Shown here one piece after another: positions 50,075-58,083 of a DNA stretch of 64,000 nt. Source of the DNA: Zongyangia hominis (GTDB lineage Bacteria > Bacillota > Clostridia > Oscillospirales > Ruminococcaceae). The position numbers were made by a program, and so were the translations under genes. The stretch spans positions 1 through 64,000 of the forward strand of contig NZ_JACRTC010000007.1 of NCBI RefSeq assembly GCF_014385095.1. Reading direction: 5' to 3'. The notes beneath the pieces were generated by a model. It did not search any database. It had not been told where the DNA came from and saw only the letters and a list, made by a program, of their open reading frames with translations. The number at the start of each line of letters is the position of its first letter. The stretch's first letter is position 1.

Positions 50075-51898
50075 ATGTGTGGAATTGTTGGATATATCGG
50101 CAGCCAGAACGCATCAGACATCCTTATCGACGGGCTCAAAAAGCTGGAATACCGGGGCTACGACTCGGCCGGCGTGGCGGTCTTTGCGGGCAATGACATC
50201 GAAGTGGTCAAATCCAAGGGACGGCTGGCCGATCTGGAAAAGAAGATGGAGGAAGTCGGCAAGCCCCAGGGCTTCTGCGGCATCGGGCACACCCGTTGGG
50301 CCACCCACGGCGAGCCCTCCGATATAAACTCCCATCCCCATTCCAGCGCGCATGTCTCCCTCGTACACAACGGCATTATCGAAAACTACCTTCCCCTGCG
50401 CCAGATGCTCCAAGGGGATGGCTATGTCTTCCAGTCCGAAACCGACACCGAAGTGGTGGTCAATCTCATCGACTCATTCTATCACGGCGACCCCCTGGAG
50501 GCCATCCGGGAGGCCGTGCTTCGCTTGGAGGGGTCCTACGCGCTGGGCATCATCTTTGAAGGCGAGACCGACAAAGTTTACGCCGTGCGCAAAGATAGCC
50601 CCCTGATTATCGGCTTAGGGAAAGGCGAAAACTTTATTGCGTCCGATATTCCCGCTATCCTGGGACATACCCGCGACTATTATCTGCTGGAAGAGGGCGA
50701 AATCGCCGTCCTAACCCGGGACCACGTGGAGATCAGCGACATTTACGGCAACCATGTGGAAAAGGAGGTCCAGACGGCCACCTGGGACCTGGAAGCGGCC
50801 CAGAAGGGGGGCTATCCCCACTTCATGCTCAAGGAAATCCATGAGCAGCCCACCGCCTTCCACAACACCGTCTCCCCCCGCATCGTGGACGGACTGCCCA
50901 ATTTCGCTTGCGATAAGATCTGCGACGAGGATCTGCGCCGCTTCGAGCGCGTCGTGGTCGTGGCCTGCGGCACGGCCATGCATTCGGGCTATGTGGGCCA
51001 GTATCTCATTGAGCGCTTGGCCAGACTGCCGGTAACGGTGGAGATTGCCTCCGAATTCCGGTACAAAAACCCCATTTTAAATAGAGACAAGGACCTGGTC
51101 ATCATCGTCTCCCAGTCGGGCGAGACGGCCGATACCCTGGCCGCTCTGCGGCTGGCCAAGAAACAGGGCGTCTTCGTCCTGGGCATCGTCAACGTGGTGG
51201 GCTCCTCCATCGCCAGGGAGGCCGACGCGGTCATCTACACCTGGGCAGGGCCCGAAATCGCCGTGGCCAGTACCAAAGCCTACACGGTGCAGATTTCCGT
51301 CATGTACCTGCTGGCCATCAAATTCGCCATGCTCCGTGGCTTTGCCGACGAGGCTTTCGCGCGGGAATACACCTCGAACCTGATGAGTGTGGAAGAGCAT
51401 ATCGCCGAGATTCTTAAGGACAGCCAGAGCTTCCAGTTCTATGCCTCCAAGCTCCAAAACGCCCACGACCTGTTCTATCTGGGCCGGGGACTCGATTACG
51501 CGCTGGCCATGGAGGGATCTCTCAAGCTCAAGGAGATTACCTATATCCACAGCGAGGCCTATGCGGCCGGCGAGCTCAAACATGGCCCCATCTCCCTGAT
51601 CGTGGACGGCACCCCCGTCATCGCGCTGGGCACCCAGAAGAGCCTGTTTGAAAAGATGGCCAGCAACATCAAAGAGGTCAAGAGCCGGGGCGCCTGCGTC
51701 TTCCTCATCTGCGACGACACCTGTGAAAACACCGCCCAGATCGCCGACTTTGTCATCAAGCTCCCCGCCCTGCCGGAAATCTTCATGCCGCTGTTGTCGG
51801 TGGCCCCGTTGCAGCTCCTCGCCTACTACACCTCCATTCTCCGGGGCTGCGACGTGGATAAACCCCGCAACCTGGCAAAATCCGTCACTGTCGAATAA
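50075..51898 (+). CDS. glmS: Glutamine:fructose-6-phosphate aminotransferase
   Basis: The 607-residue enzyme makes glucosamine 6-phosphate for cell-wall synthesis. The catalytic Cys follows the initiator Met (MCGIVGYIGSQNASDILIDG), the glutaminase domain has GIGHTRWATHGEPS, and two SIS domains follow (VACGTAMHSGYVGQ, SQSGETADTLAALRLAK, HGPISLI), ending in NLAKSVTVE. ATG 50075 with CGGAGG is fixed by the need for a free N-terminal Cys. It is controlled by the upstream ribozyme. Confidence 0.98.
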   Translation: MCGIVGYIGSQNASDILIDGLKKLEYRGYDSAGVAVFAGNDIEVVKSKGRLADLEKKMEEVGKPQGFCGIGHTRWATHGEPSDINSHPHSSAHVSLVHNGIIENYLPLRQMLQGDGYVFQSETDTEVVVNLIDSFYHGDPLEAIREAVLRLEGSYALGIIFEGETDKVYAVRKDSPLIIGLGKGENFIASDIPAILGHTRDYYLLEEGEIAVLTRDHVEISDIYGNHVEKEVQTATWDLEAAQKGGYPHFMLKEIHEQPTAFHNTVSPRIVDGLPNFACDKICDEDLRRFERVVVVACGTAMHSGYVGQYLIERLARLPVTVEIASEFRYKNPILNRDKDLVIIVSQSGETADTLAALRLAKKQGVFVLGIVNVVGSSIAREADAVIYTWAGPEIAVASTKAYTVQISVMYLLAIKFAMLRGFADEAFAREYTSNLMSVEEHIAEILKDSQSFQFYASKLQNAHDLFYLGRGLDYALAMEGSLKLKEITYIHSEAYAAGELKHGPISLIVDGTPVIALGTQKSLFEKMASNIKEVKSRGACVFLICDDTCENTAQIADFVIKLPALPEIFMPLLSVAPLQLLAYYTSILRGCDVDKPRNLAKSVTVE

Positions 51899-51912
51899 CC
51901 AAACCATTCAAG

Positions 51913-51947
51913 ACGCCTCCCGACCGACGGCCGGGAGGCGTTTTTTT
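51913..51947 (+). terminator. Terminator of glmS
   Basis: ACGCCTCCCG pairs with CGGGAGGCGT and is followed by seven T residues. Confidence 0.93.
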
Positions 51948-52017
51948 GCCTTTTTGTGCATCTTTTATAAATCGTACCGGAAAATCCTTCCCACCTTCAC
52001 AGATCTTGGTGATTTCG

Positions 52018-52046
52018 TTTACAAAAAGGACATTATGCACTATAAT
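52018..52046 (+). promoter_or_regulatory. Promoter of the dipeptidase gene
   Basis: TTTACA (52018-52023), a 17-base spacer and a perfect TATAAT (52041-52046) lie about 100 bases before the gene. Confidence 0.85.
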
Positions 52047-52146
52047 TGTATACATCGTGTATCTTCCTTGCGAACTATCGCTCATATCATAGAATCCCGC
52101 GCTTTCCCCGCCTTGGGAAGCACTGGAAGAAAGGATGATTTTTACC

Positions 52147-53409
52147 ATGAAACAATATCCCTTACAGGAGGAGCAGATGCTCAAAGACATCCAGGGCCTC
52201 CTTCATATCGAAAGCGTCAACGGCTCCGCGCCCGAGGAGGGCGCTCCCCTGGGCCGGGGGGTGGGGGACGCCATCGACTATGTGCTGAATCTCGGCAAAT
52301 CCTTCGGCTTTCGGACCAAAAACCTGGACGGTTACTGCGGCTGGGTGGAAATGGGCGAGGGCGAAGAGATCATCGGCATCCTTGTCCACGTGGACACCGT
52401 TTCGGTGGACGATGGCTGGAGCTGCGACCCCTTTGACGGCACCATCCGGGACGGCAAAATGTTCGGACGCGGCGCCTGCGACGACAAGGGTCCCGCCATC
52501 GTCTCCCTCTACGCTATGAAGGCCATTGCGGAGAGCGGATGCCAGATGAACAAGCGGGTGCGCCTCATCGTCGGCGGCGACGAGGAGAGCGGCGCTTGGA
52601 AATGCTTGGACCGCTACAAGGAAACCGAGGAGCTGCCCACCTGCGCCTTCTCCCCTGATGCCATGTACCCGGTCATCTACGCCGAGAAGGGTATCCTCCG
52701 GGTGCGCCTGAGCCGCGCGTTGGACGATGGGGTTAAGCCCATGGTCCTTTCCGCCGGCAAGCAGGCCAACATTGTGCCCGCCTATGCCTGTGCCGAGATT
52801 GGCGGCAAAAAGTACGAAGCCACCGGCATCCCCTCCCACGCCATGGAGCCGGAGCTCGGCGTCAACGCACTTATCAAGCTGTGCGGGCAGCTCTCGGAAG
52901 AGGGCTATGCCCATCCCTTCCTGGACCTTGTCAAGATGGCCAATGTCCATGACCTTCACATCGACTTTTCCGATGAGCCCTCGGGGAAGCTCACCCTCAA
53001 CCCCGCTGTGGCCAAAGTCGACGCCGATCACGCCGAGCTGCGCTGCGACATCCGCTACCCGGTGACCTTTGCCCCCGAAACGGTGGTGGAAGCCATTCGA
53101 CAGGCGGTGGAACCCCTGGGCTTCGCCGTGGAGATGCAGCTCAATGTGGCTCCCCTCTATGTGGAAAAGGATAGCAAGCTGGTCACCACCCTGCAAAAAG
53201 TGTTTCACGACTACACTGGTCTCGACACCCCGCCCATCTCCACCGGCGGCGGCACCTATGCCCGGGCCTTTGACAATGCCGTGGCCTTCGGCATCTTTTT
53301 CCCGGGTGAAGTGGATATGTGCCACAAGGTCGACGAGTTCTGGTCCGTGGATTCGATGAAGCAAAACTACCAGATTATTGCAGGGGCCATTGCGGCATTA
53401 TTGCAATAG
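52147..53409 (+). CDS. pepV: Dipeptidase PepV (M20 family)
   Basis: The 420-residue metallopeptidase has the first metal histidine in ILVHVDTVSVDDGW, the bridging Asp in GRGACDDKGPAI, the catalytic Glu and ligand in VGGDEESGAWKCLDRY, and FSPDAMYPVIYAEKG. The final ligand His is probably in GEVDMCHKVDEF. It cleaves dipeptides in the cytosol. ATG 52147 is chosen over 52135, which abuts the AAAGG. The OPT peptide transporter gene follows, so uptake and hydrolysis are plausibly linked. Confidence 0.93.
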   Translation: MKQYPLQEEQMLKDIQGLLHIESVNGSAPEEGAPLGRGVGDAIDYVLNLGKSFGFRTKNLDGYCGWVEMGEGEEIIGILVHVDTVSVDDGWSCDPFDGTIRDGKMFGRGACDDKGPAIVSLYAMKAIAESGCQMNKRVRLIVGGDEESGAWKCLDRYKETEELPTCAFSPDAMYPVIYAEKGILRVRLSRALDDGVKPMVLSAGKQANIVPAYACAEIGGKKYEATGIPSHAMEPELGVNALIKLCGQLSEEGYAHPFLDLVKMANVHDLHIDFSDEPSGKLTLNPAVAKVDADHAELRCDIRYPVTFAPETVVEAIRQAVEPLGFAVEMQLNVAPLYVEKDSKLVTTLQKVFHDYTGLDTPPISTGGGTYARAFDNAVAFGIFFPGEVDMCHKVDEFWSVDSMKQNYQIIAGAIAALLQ

Positions 53410-53627
53410 TTGATATAATCGTAAGAGATTCTTTCCAGTATTTCCTATGCATTTTGGTGCACTCTGACAAAATTCTATAATTCCTTTACTAAATATCTAA
53501 AGAATACAGAAATATGAATAAAACTTTGTGGTAATTTGTATATTTTTTTAATTTTCTCTGTGAAAAAGATGAACAATATGGTATACTAAAAATTACAATG
53601 CACATTCTTACAAAAGGAGTGGAAATT

Positions 53628-55571
53628 ATGGAGAACCCGAAAAGCAGCTTCAAGCCCTTTGTCCCAGCGGACAAGGTGATGCCGGAATTTACTGCTACCT
53701 CGATTATTCTTGGTATTATTCTGGCCGTCGTGTTTGGAGCAGCCAATGCCTATCTGGGACTGCGCGTCGGTTTGACGGTGTCAGCTTCCATTCCGGCGGC
53801 GGTTATTTCCATGGGTGTCATCCGCGTGATTATGCGCAAGGATTCCATCCTGGAAAACAACATGGTCCAGACCATCGGCTCCGCCGGTGAGTCCCTGGCC
53901 GCAGGCGCCATCTTCACCCTTCCCGCCCTCTTTATGTGGATGCAGGAGTGGGGCGAGGGCTCGCCTTCCTTAATCACCATCACCATCATCGCGCTGTGCG
54001 GCGGTGTGCTGGGCATCATGTTCATGATTCCCCTGCGCAAAGCCATCATCGTCAAAGAGCACGGCGTGCTCCCCTTCCCGGAAGGACAGGCCTGTGCCGA
54101 AGTCCTCTTGGCCGGTGAAGAGGGCGGTTCCAAAGCCTCCACTGTGTTTGCCGGTCTTGGAATCGCGGCGGCTTACAAGCTGATTACCGACGGCTTTAAG
54201 CTCTTCCCCAGTGAAGTCCACTATGAAATCACACCCTACAAGGGCGCCGGCATCGGCGTGGATGTCCTGCCGGCACTGCTCGGCGTGGGCTACATCTGCG
54301 GGCCCAAGATCTCGTCTTACATGTTCGCCGGCGGCATCGTCTCCTGGCTCGTGCTCATGCCCATGATCAGCCTCTTCGGCGGCGATATGGTCATGTTCCC
54401 GGCCACCGTGCCCATCAGCACGATGGGGTCCAGCGACCTGTGGGGCAGCTATATCCGCTATATCGGCGCGGGCGCCGTGGCCATGGGCGGTATCATGAGC
54501 CTCGTTAAATCCCTGCCCATGATCGGGGACACCTTTAAGCACGCCATGAAGGGCCTCAAGGCCAGCAAGGGCGACGCCAAGAGCAACCTGCGCACTGACA
54601 GCGACATCCCCATGCAGGTCATCCTCATTGTGGTGCTCATCGTCGCGCTCATCATCTGGCTGCTCCCGGCCATCCCCGTCAACATCATCGGCGCGCTCAT
54701 CATCGTCATCTTTGGCTTCTTCTTCGCCACCGTGTCCTCCCGTCTGGTGGGCTTAGTGGGAAGCAGCAATAACCCCGTTTCCGGTATGACCATTGCCACC
54801 CTGCTCATCGCCACCTTGATTCTCAAGGCCACCGGCATGGTGGGTCATGACGGCATGACCGGCGCCATCACCATCGGCGCGGTCATCTGCATCATCGCCG
54901 CCATCGCGGGCGATACCTCCCAAGACCTCAGCACCGGCTACATTGTCGGCGCAACGCCCAAGAAGCAGCAGTACGGCGAGCTCATCGGCGTGGTGGCTGC
55001 CGCCATCGCCATCGGCGGCGTCCTCTATCTGCTCAACGCGGCCTGGGGCTTCAGCGGCACAGAGCTGCCCGCTCCGCAGGCCATGCTGGCCAAGATGGTC
55101 GTCGAGGGCGTCATGAACGCCAACCTCCCCTGGACCCTGGTCATCGCCGGCGCCGGCATCGCCGTCGTCGTGCAGATCCTGGGCATCCCGGTGCTCCCCT
55201 TCGCCGTGGGCCTCTATCTCCCCTTCCACCTCAACGCCGGCATCATGGTCGGTGGTATCATCCGGTGGTTCTTTGAGAGAAAGAAAACCAAAAACGAGGC
55301 AGAAGAGCATCACAAAAAAGAAATCATCAGCCGCGGTATTCTCTATACTTCCGGCATGATCGCGGGCGAGGGCATCATCGGCATCCTACTGGCTGTCTTT
55401 GCCGTCATCCCCATGGGCGCCATCGGCTCCTTTGGAGACTTCATCAATCTGGGCCGGATTTTCCCGGGATTCACCCTGGGCAATATCGGCGGCCTCCTCT
55501 TCTTCGCGCTGCTCATCCTCATCATGCTCAAGTTTACCCTTTGGCATAAGGATAAGAAAAAAGCGGAATAA
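53628..55571 (+). CDS. OPT family oligopeptide transporter
   Basis: The 647-residue protein has about 14 to 16 membrane helices and the OPT bacterial form signature: PEFTATSIILGIILAVVFGAANAYLGLRVG, FPEGQACAEVLLAGEEGG and VGSSNNPVSGMTIATLL. OPT carriers import small peptides, or metal chelates, with protons. AAAGGAG precedes ATG 53628. A -10-like TATACT lies about 45 bases upstream of it. It has its own terminator. Confidence 0.94.
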   Translation: MENPKSSFKPFVPADKVMPEFTATSIILGIILAVVFGAANAYLGLRVGLTVSASIPAAVISMGVIRVIMRKDSILENNMVQTIGSAGESLAAGAIFTLPALFMWMQEWGEGSPSLITITIIALCGGVLGIMFMIPLRKAIIVKEHGVLPFPEGQACAEVLLAGEEGGSKASTVFAGLGIAAAYKLITDGFKLFPSEVHYEITPYKGAGIGVDVLPALLGVGYICGPKISSYMFAGGIVSWLVLMPMISLFGGDMVMFPATVPISTMGSSDLWGSYIRYIGAGAVAMGGIMSLVKSLPMIGDTFKHAMKGLKASKGDAKSNLRTDSDIPMQVILIVVLIVALIIWLLPAIPVNIIGALIIVIFGFFFATVSSRLVGLVGSSNNPVSGMTIATLLIATLILKATGMVGHDGMTGAITIGAVICIIAAIAGDTSQDLSTGYIVGATPKKQQYGELIGVVAAAIAIGGVLYLLNAAWGFSGTELPAPQAMLAKMVVEGVMNANLPWTLVIAGAGIAVVVQILGIPVLPFAVGLYLPFHLNAGIMVGGIIRWFFERKKTKNEAEEHHKKEIISRGILYTSGMIAGEGIIGILLAVFAVIPMGAIGSFGDFINLGRIFPGFTLGNIGGLLFFALLILIMLKFTLWHKDKKKAE

Positions 55572-55594
55572 TGAAGCGTAAATAGCCGAGATAC

Positions 55595-55635
55595 GGGAGT
55601 GCTGGGTTTTATAAAAATGCAGCACTCCTTTTTCT
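55595..55635 (+). terminator. Terminator of the OPT gene
   Basis: GGAGTGCTG pairs with CAGCACTCC around a 15-base AT-rich loop and ends in TTTTT. Confidence 0.88.
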
Positions 55636-55693
55636 TGGGTTTGACAAAGCGGCTCTAAGCGGTATAGACTGATCATGTTGGGATGTGGTAACG

Positions 55694-56056
55694 ATGCGTT
55701 TAAAAAAAGAAAAGCAAAATTATCTGGATTATGTGCCGGTCAAAAATCCGAAGTTTCCGAGCTACCGTCGGGAAGAGGACAACCTGGTCATCGTGGAGGT
55801 CGAACACAAAGGCTTTTACGCCACCCTCGCCCAAAAGCTGGCCAAAACGCCCCGGGTGAGCAAGATCGAGCTGGACAAATTCGGCAGCTTCATCTGGGAG
55901 TGTATCGACGGCAAGCGGACGGTGTTTGAGATCTCCCAGCTGCTCGAGCAGGAGTTCGGCAAGGAGGTCCAGCCGGTGATGAACCGGGTGGTCAAGTACT
56001 TCCAGATACTCCGCGACAACGACTTTATCAGCTATCAAGAGGGAGCGGCAAAATGA
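55694..56056 (+). CDS. PqqD-like peptide chaperone
   Basis: The protein of about 120 residues shows a PqqD fold: FGSFIWECIDGKRTVFEISQLLEQEFGKE, with conserved basic residues and a winged-helix ending LRDNDFIS. PqqD proteins bind RiPP precursors or partner radical SAM enzymes, but no precursor or modifying enzyme lies next to it. A long N-terminal part (NYLDYVPVKNPKFPSYRREEDNLVIVEVEHKGFYATLAQKL) suggests a stand-alone group. It overlaps the next gene (ATGA). Confidence 0.85.
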   Translation: MRLKKEKQNYLDYVPVKNPKFPSYRREEDNLVIVEVEHKGFYATLAQKLAKTPRVSKIELDKFGSFIWECIDGKRTVFEISQLLEQEFGKEVQPVMNRVVKYFQILRDNDFISYQEGAAK

Positions 56057-56439
56057 GTATAGGCTGGATCATCTTTTATATCTTTCTCTTTGCTGTGGCG
56101 GCCGCCGCTATCTACACCTGGGGGCTCATCAAGGCCCAGCGCCAAAACGCGGACCTGATGCAGCTGCTCTATGTCAAGGGCGAAAAGGCGGTGGTCAAGG
56201 CCATTGCCAAAAACGGCAGCCAGACCCGTCAGCAGTTGGAAGAGAGACTCAAGGGCCTGCGCGCTTCCCAGTTTTACAGCAAAAACCGGGTGGTCATCCA
56301 GGACGCCAAGAGCTTCGCCGACACCCTGCTTGCGCGGATGGTTGAGCAAAATATCCTCCTTGTTAAATTTGAGGAGGGCAGACGCGTCTACCGCCTGACT
56401 GAAGACGCTATGGTCAAACTCAAGATTAGAAAAAAATAA
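56053..56439 (+). CDS. Membrane-anchored winged-helix-like protein
   Basis: The 128-residue protein has one N-terminal membrane helix (IGWIIFYIFLFAVAAAAIYTW), then a soluble region with KAIAKNGSQTRQQLEERLKGL and LLARMVEQNILLVKFEEGRRVYRLT, which resembles a winged helix. I recognise no named family. Its start overlaps the PqqD-like stop, so the two proteins are probably made in equal amounts and may form a membrane complex. Confidence 0.72.
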   Translation: MSIGWIIFYIFLFAVAAAAIYTWGLIKAQRQNADLMQLLYVKGEKAVVKAIAKNGSQTRQQLEERLKGLRASQFYSKNRVVIQDAKSFADTLLARMVEQNILLVKFEEGRRVYRLTEDAMVKLKIRKK

Positions 56440-56451
56440 CTGCATTGTGTG

Positions 56452-56485
56452 AAAGCGCCCGGAGTGATTCTCCGGGCGCTTTTAT
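56452..56485 (+). terminator. Terminator of the PqqD-like pair
   Basis: AAAGCGCCCGGAG pairs with CTCCGGGCGCTTT around a TGATT loop, followed by TTATTG. Confidence 0.92.
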
Positions 56486-56764
56486 TGTGGACGGCGCTGT
56501 TTGGCCCCGGCCAAGGCGGATAAAACAACCGGCGTCTGCCGCCGTTCACTGAGCGGTGTCTCCCCCGCTCACCCGAAAAAGGAGGAAAGGCCCGTCCCTC
56601 CCCCACAGGCGGCGGTGCGGCGAAAAAAAGGTCTGTGCCGCCAAGAAAACCGTCTCAATTTCGTCGCTTCCCACAAAAATATGGTTCCCACCGTCCTTTC
56701 ATTGCTTCCGCTCCTCGGGTGTGGTAAGATGGGGGCAAATCCAAAGGAAACGCGAGGTGCTCCC

Positions 56765-57445
56765 ATGAAAATTTTGCTCGATACCGCCAATCTCGCCGAG
56801 ATCGAAGAGATCATCCAGTATTATCCCATCGACGGATTCACCACCAACCCCACCATCCTCTCCCGGGATAGCTCCGACGTCCCCGCCACCCTCCGCCGTC
56901 TGATGGAAATTTCCGGTGGCAAGATGGAAATCCACGTCCAGGTCACCGCCGCCGAGAGCGAGGGCATGCTCGCCCAGGCCAAAGCCTTGGACAAATTCGT
57001 GGGCAAGGGCTTTCATATTAAGATTCCCGTCACCCCCGAGGGCATCCGCGCCATGACTCTGTGCAAAAAGGCGGGCATCCGGGTAACCGCCACCTCCATC
57101 TTTACCCCCATGCAAGCGCTATTGGCCGCCAAGGCGGGAGCCGACTACGTGGCGCCCTATGTCAACTCCATCGACAACATGCAGTGCGACGGCCCTGGCG
57201 TCGTCTCGGAAATTCTCACCCTGTTTGAAAACTTCGGCTACCCGACCAAGATGCTGGCCGCCGGATTTGACAGCGTGAGCCAGGTGCTGGGCGTGGCGCT
57301 TGCCGGCGCGCACACCGTCACCGTCACCGCGTCCATCATGCACAAGCTCCTCTTCCACCCCCACACCGATCTGGCCGTGGGCAACTTCGCCGCCGACTGG
57401 AAGGCGAAATTTGGCGCCCAGAGCGTCTCCGACCTGCTCAAATAG
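56765..57445 (+). CDS. Small transaldolase/fructose-6-phosphate aldolase-like
   Basis: The 226-residue class I aldolase has the short transaldolase layout: MKILLDTANLAEIEEI, DGFTTNPTILSR, the Schiff-base Lys in GFHIKIPVTPEG, and TATSIFTPMQALLAAKAGADYVAPYVN. It belongs to the FSA/TalC group, either transaldolase or fructose-6-phosphate aldolase. ATG 56765 has GAGGTG upstream; the open frame to 56501 is unsupported. The last 27 bases of the gene region are repeated at 57499. Confidence 0.92.
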   Translation: MKILLDTANLAEIEEIIQYYPIDGFTTNPTILSRDSSDVPATLRRLMEISGGKMEIHVQVTAAESEGMLAQAKALDKFVGKGFHIKIPVTPEGIRAMTLCKKAGIRVTATSIFTPMQALLAAKAGADYVAPYVNSIDNMQCDGPGVVSEILTLFENFGYPTKMLAAGFDSVSQVLGVALAGAHTVTVTASIMHKLLFHPHTDLAVGNFAADWKAKFGAQSVSDLLK

Positions 57446-57525
57446 CTGAGAGTCCCCTTGGACGCGTACAAACGGACCGCAAGGGTGTCGACAGCGCAAG
57501 AGCGTCTCCGACCTGCTCAAATAGC
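57420..57525 (+). repeat. 27-base direct repeat copying the transaldolase 3' end
   Basis: A 27-base sequence starting AGAGCGTCTCCGACC and ending CTCAAATAGC occurs at 57420-57446 and again at 57499-57525, exactly 79 bases apart. The first copy contains the last codons and stop of the transaldolase gene (SVSDLLK); the second lies in non-coding DNA. It looks like a small local duplication. Confidence 0.9.
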
Positions 57526-57656
57526 CACACGGGGAGCTTTAACCCCCACGGGCCGGGAAGTCCCGCGTCTAAGCCCCGGCAATTGTCCGCGCCCGACACG
57601 GACAGAGGCGGGGAAACCGTCATGCGGCCTAGCGGATAGTATTGCCGTTTGATCAG

Positions 57657-57693
57657 AAGCGTCCCTCCGTTTGCGGCGGAGAGGCGCTTCTCC
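57657..57693 (+). terminator. Possible terminator or stable hairpin
   Basis: GAAGCGTCCCTCCG can pair with CGGAGAGGCGCTTC with a bulge; no clear T run follows. It lies in the gap between the transaldolase and the aromatic operon promoter, where bases 57526-57783 show no gene. Confidence 0.45.
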
Positions 57694-57783
57694 AATGTGG
57701 CGGTAAAATCTTTTATATCCCGGAAAACTTTTGGCCATAATGCAACAATTCGCGGCAGGCGCGGATAAATTCCTCCGATTTTC

Positions 57784-57812
57784 TTGACAAAACCTAGGGA
57801 TCAGTTTAAACT
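57784..57812 (+). promoter_or_regulatory. Promoter of the aromatic amino acid operon
   Basis: TTGACA (57784-57789), a 17-base spacer and TAAACT (57807-57812) place transcription start near 57819, about 35 bases before the leader peptide. Confidence 0.88.
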
Positions 57813-57854
57813 CATACACATAGTATTTCACACAGAATGTTTGAGGTAAACAAC

Positions 57855-57980
57855 ATGGCTTCTTCTGTCAATGCAATGACAAAAGAATACTTTTTCTTTT
57901 TTAGCTTGGGCTTTTACTTTAGCGCAGGCTTTTTTGCGTTGGGAAAAATGAAGTTGCCAAATGCTGTATGCGCGGGATAG
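57855..57980 (+). CDS. Phe/Tyr-rich leader peptide of the aromatic operon
   Basis: This 41-codon ORF starts at ATG 57855 with GAGG eight bases upstream and ends at TAG 57980. The peptide begins MASSVNAMTK and then has EYFFFFSLGFYFSAGFF: in all 8 Phe and 2 Tyr, no Trp. That is the classic composition of an attenuation leader such as PheL. It lies between the operon promoter and a strong terminator placed before DAHP synthase. Ribosome stalling at the Phe/Tyr codons when those tRNAs are uncharged would be expected to prevent terminator formation. No homology was used; the call rests on composition and position. Confidence 0.85.
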   Translation: MASSVNAMTKEYFFFFSLGFYFSAGFFALGKMKLPNAVCAG

Positions 57981-58009
57981 CATCCCGGGTCATTCAATCG
58001 GATGAGACA

Positions 58010-58047
58010 GGCCGGTGCTTTTGGTAACGAAAGCACCGGCCTTTTTG
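58010..58047 (+). terminator. Attenuator terminator before DAHP synthase
   Basis: A stem of about 13 bp (GGCCGGTGCTTTT with GAAAGCACCGGCC, loop GGTAAC) is followed by TTTTT. It lies 30 bases after the leader peptide stop and 37 bases before the DAHP synthase start, where a constitutive terminator would make no sense. A possible alternative hairpin joins CCGG (57985) plus TCAT with ATGA plus CCGG (58015), which would occupy its 5' arm. Confidence 0.9.
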
Positions 58048-58083
58048 TATGCCGGCTCAAACAAAAATAACGGGGGTAATGTC

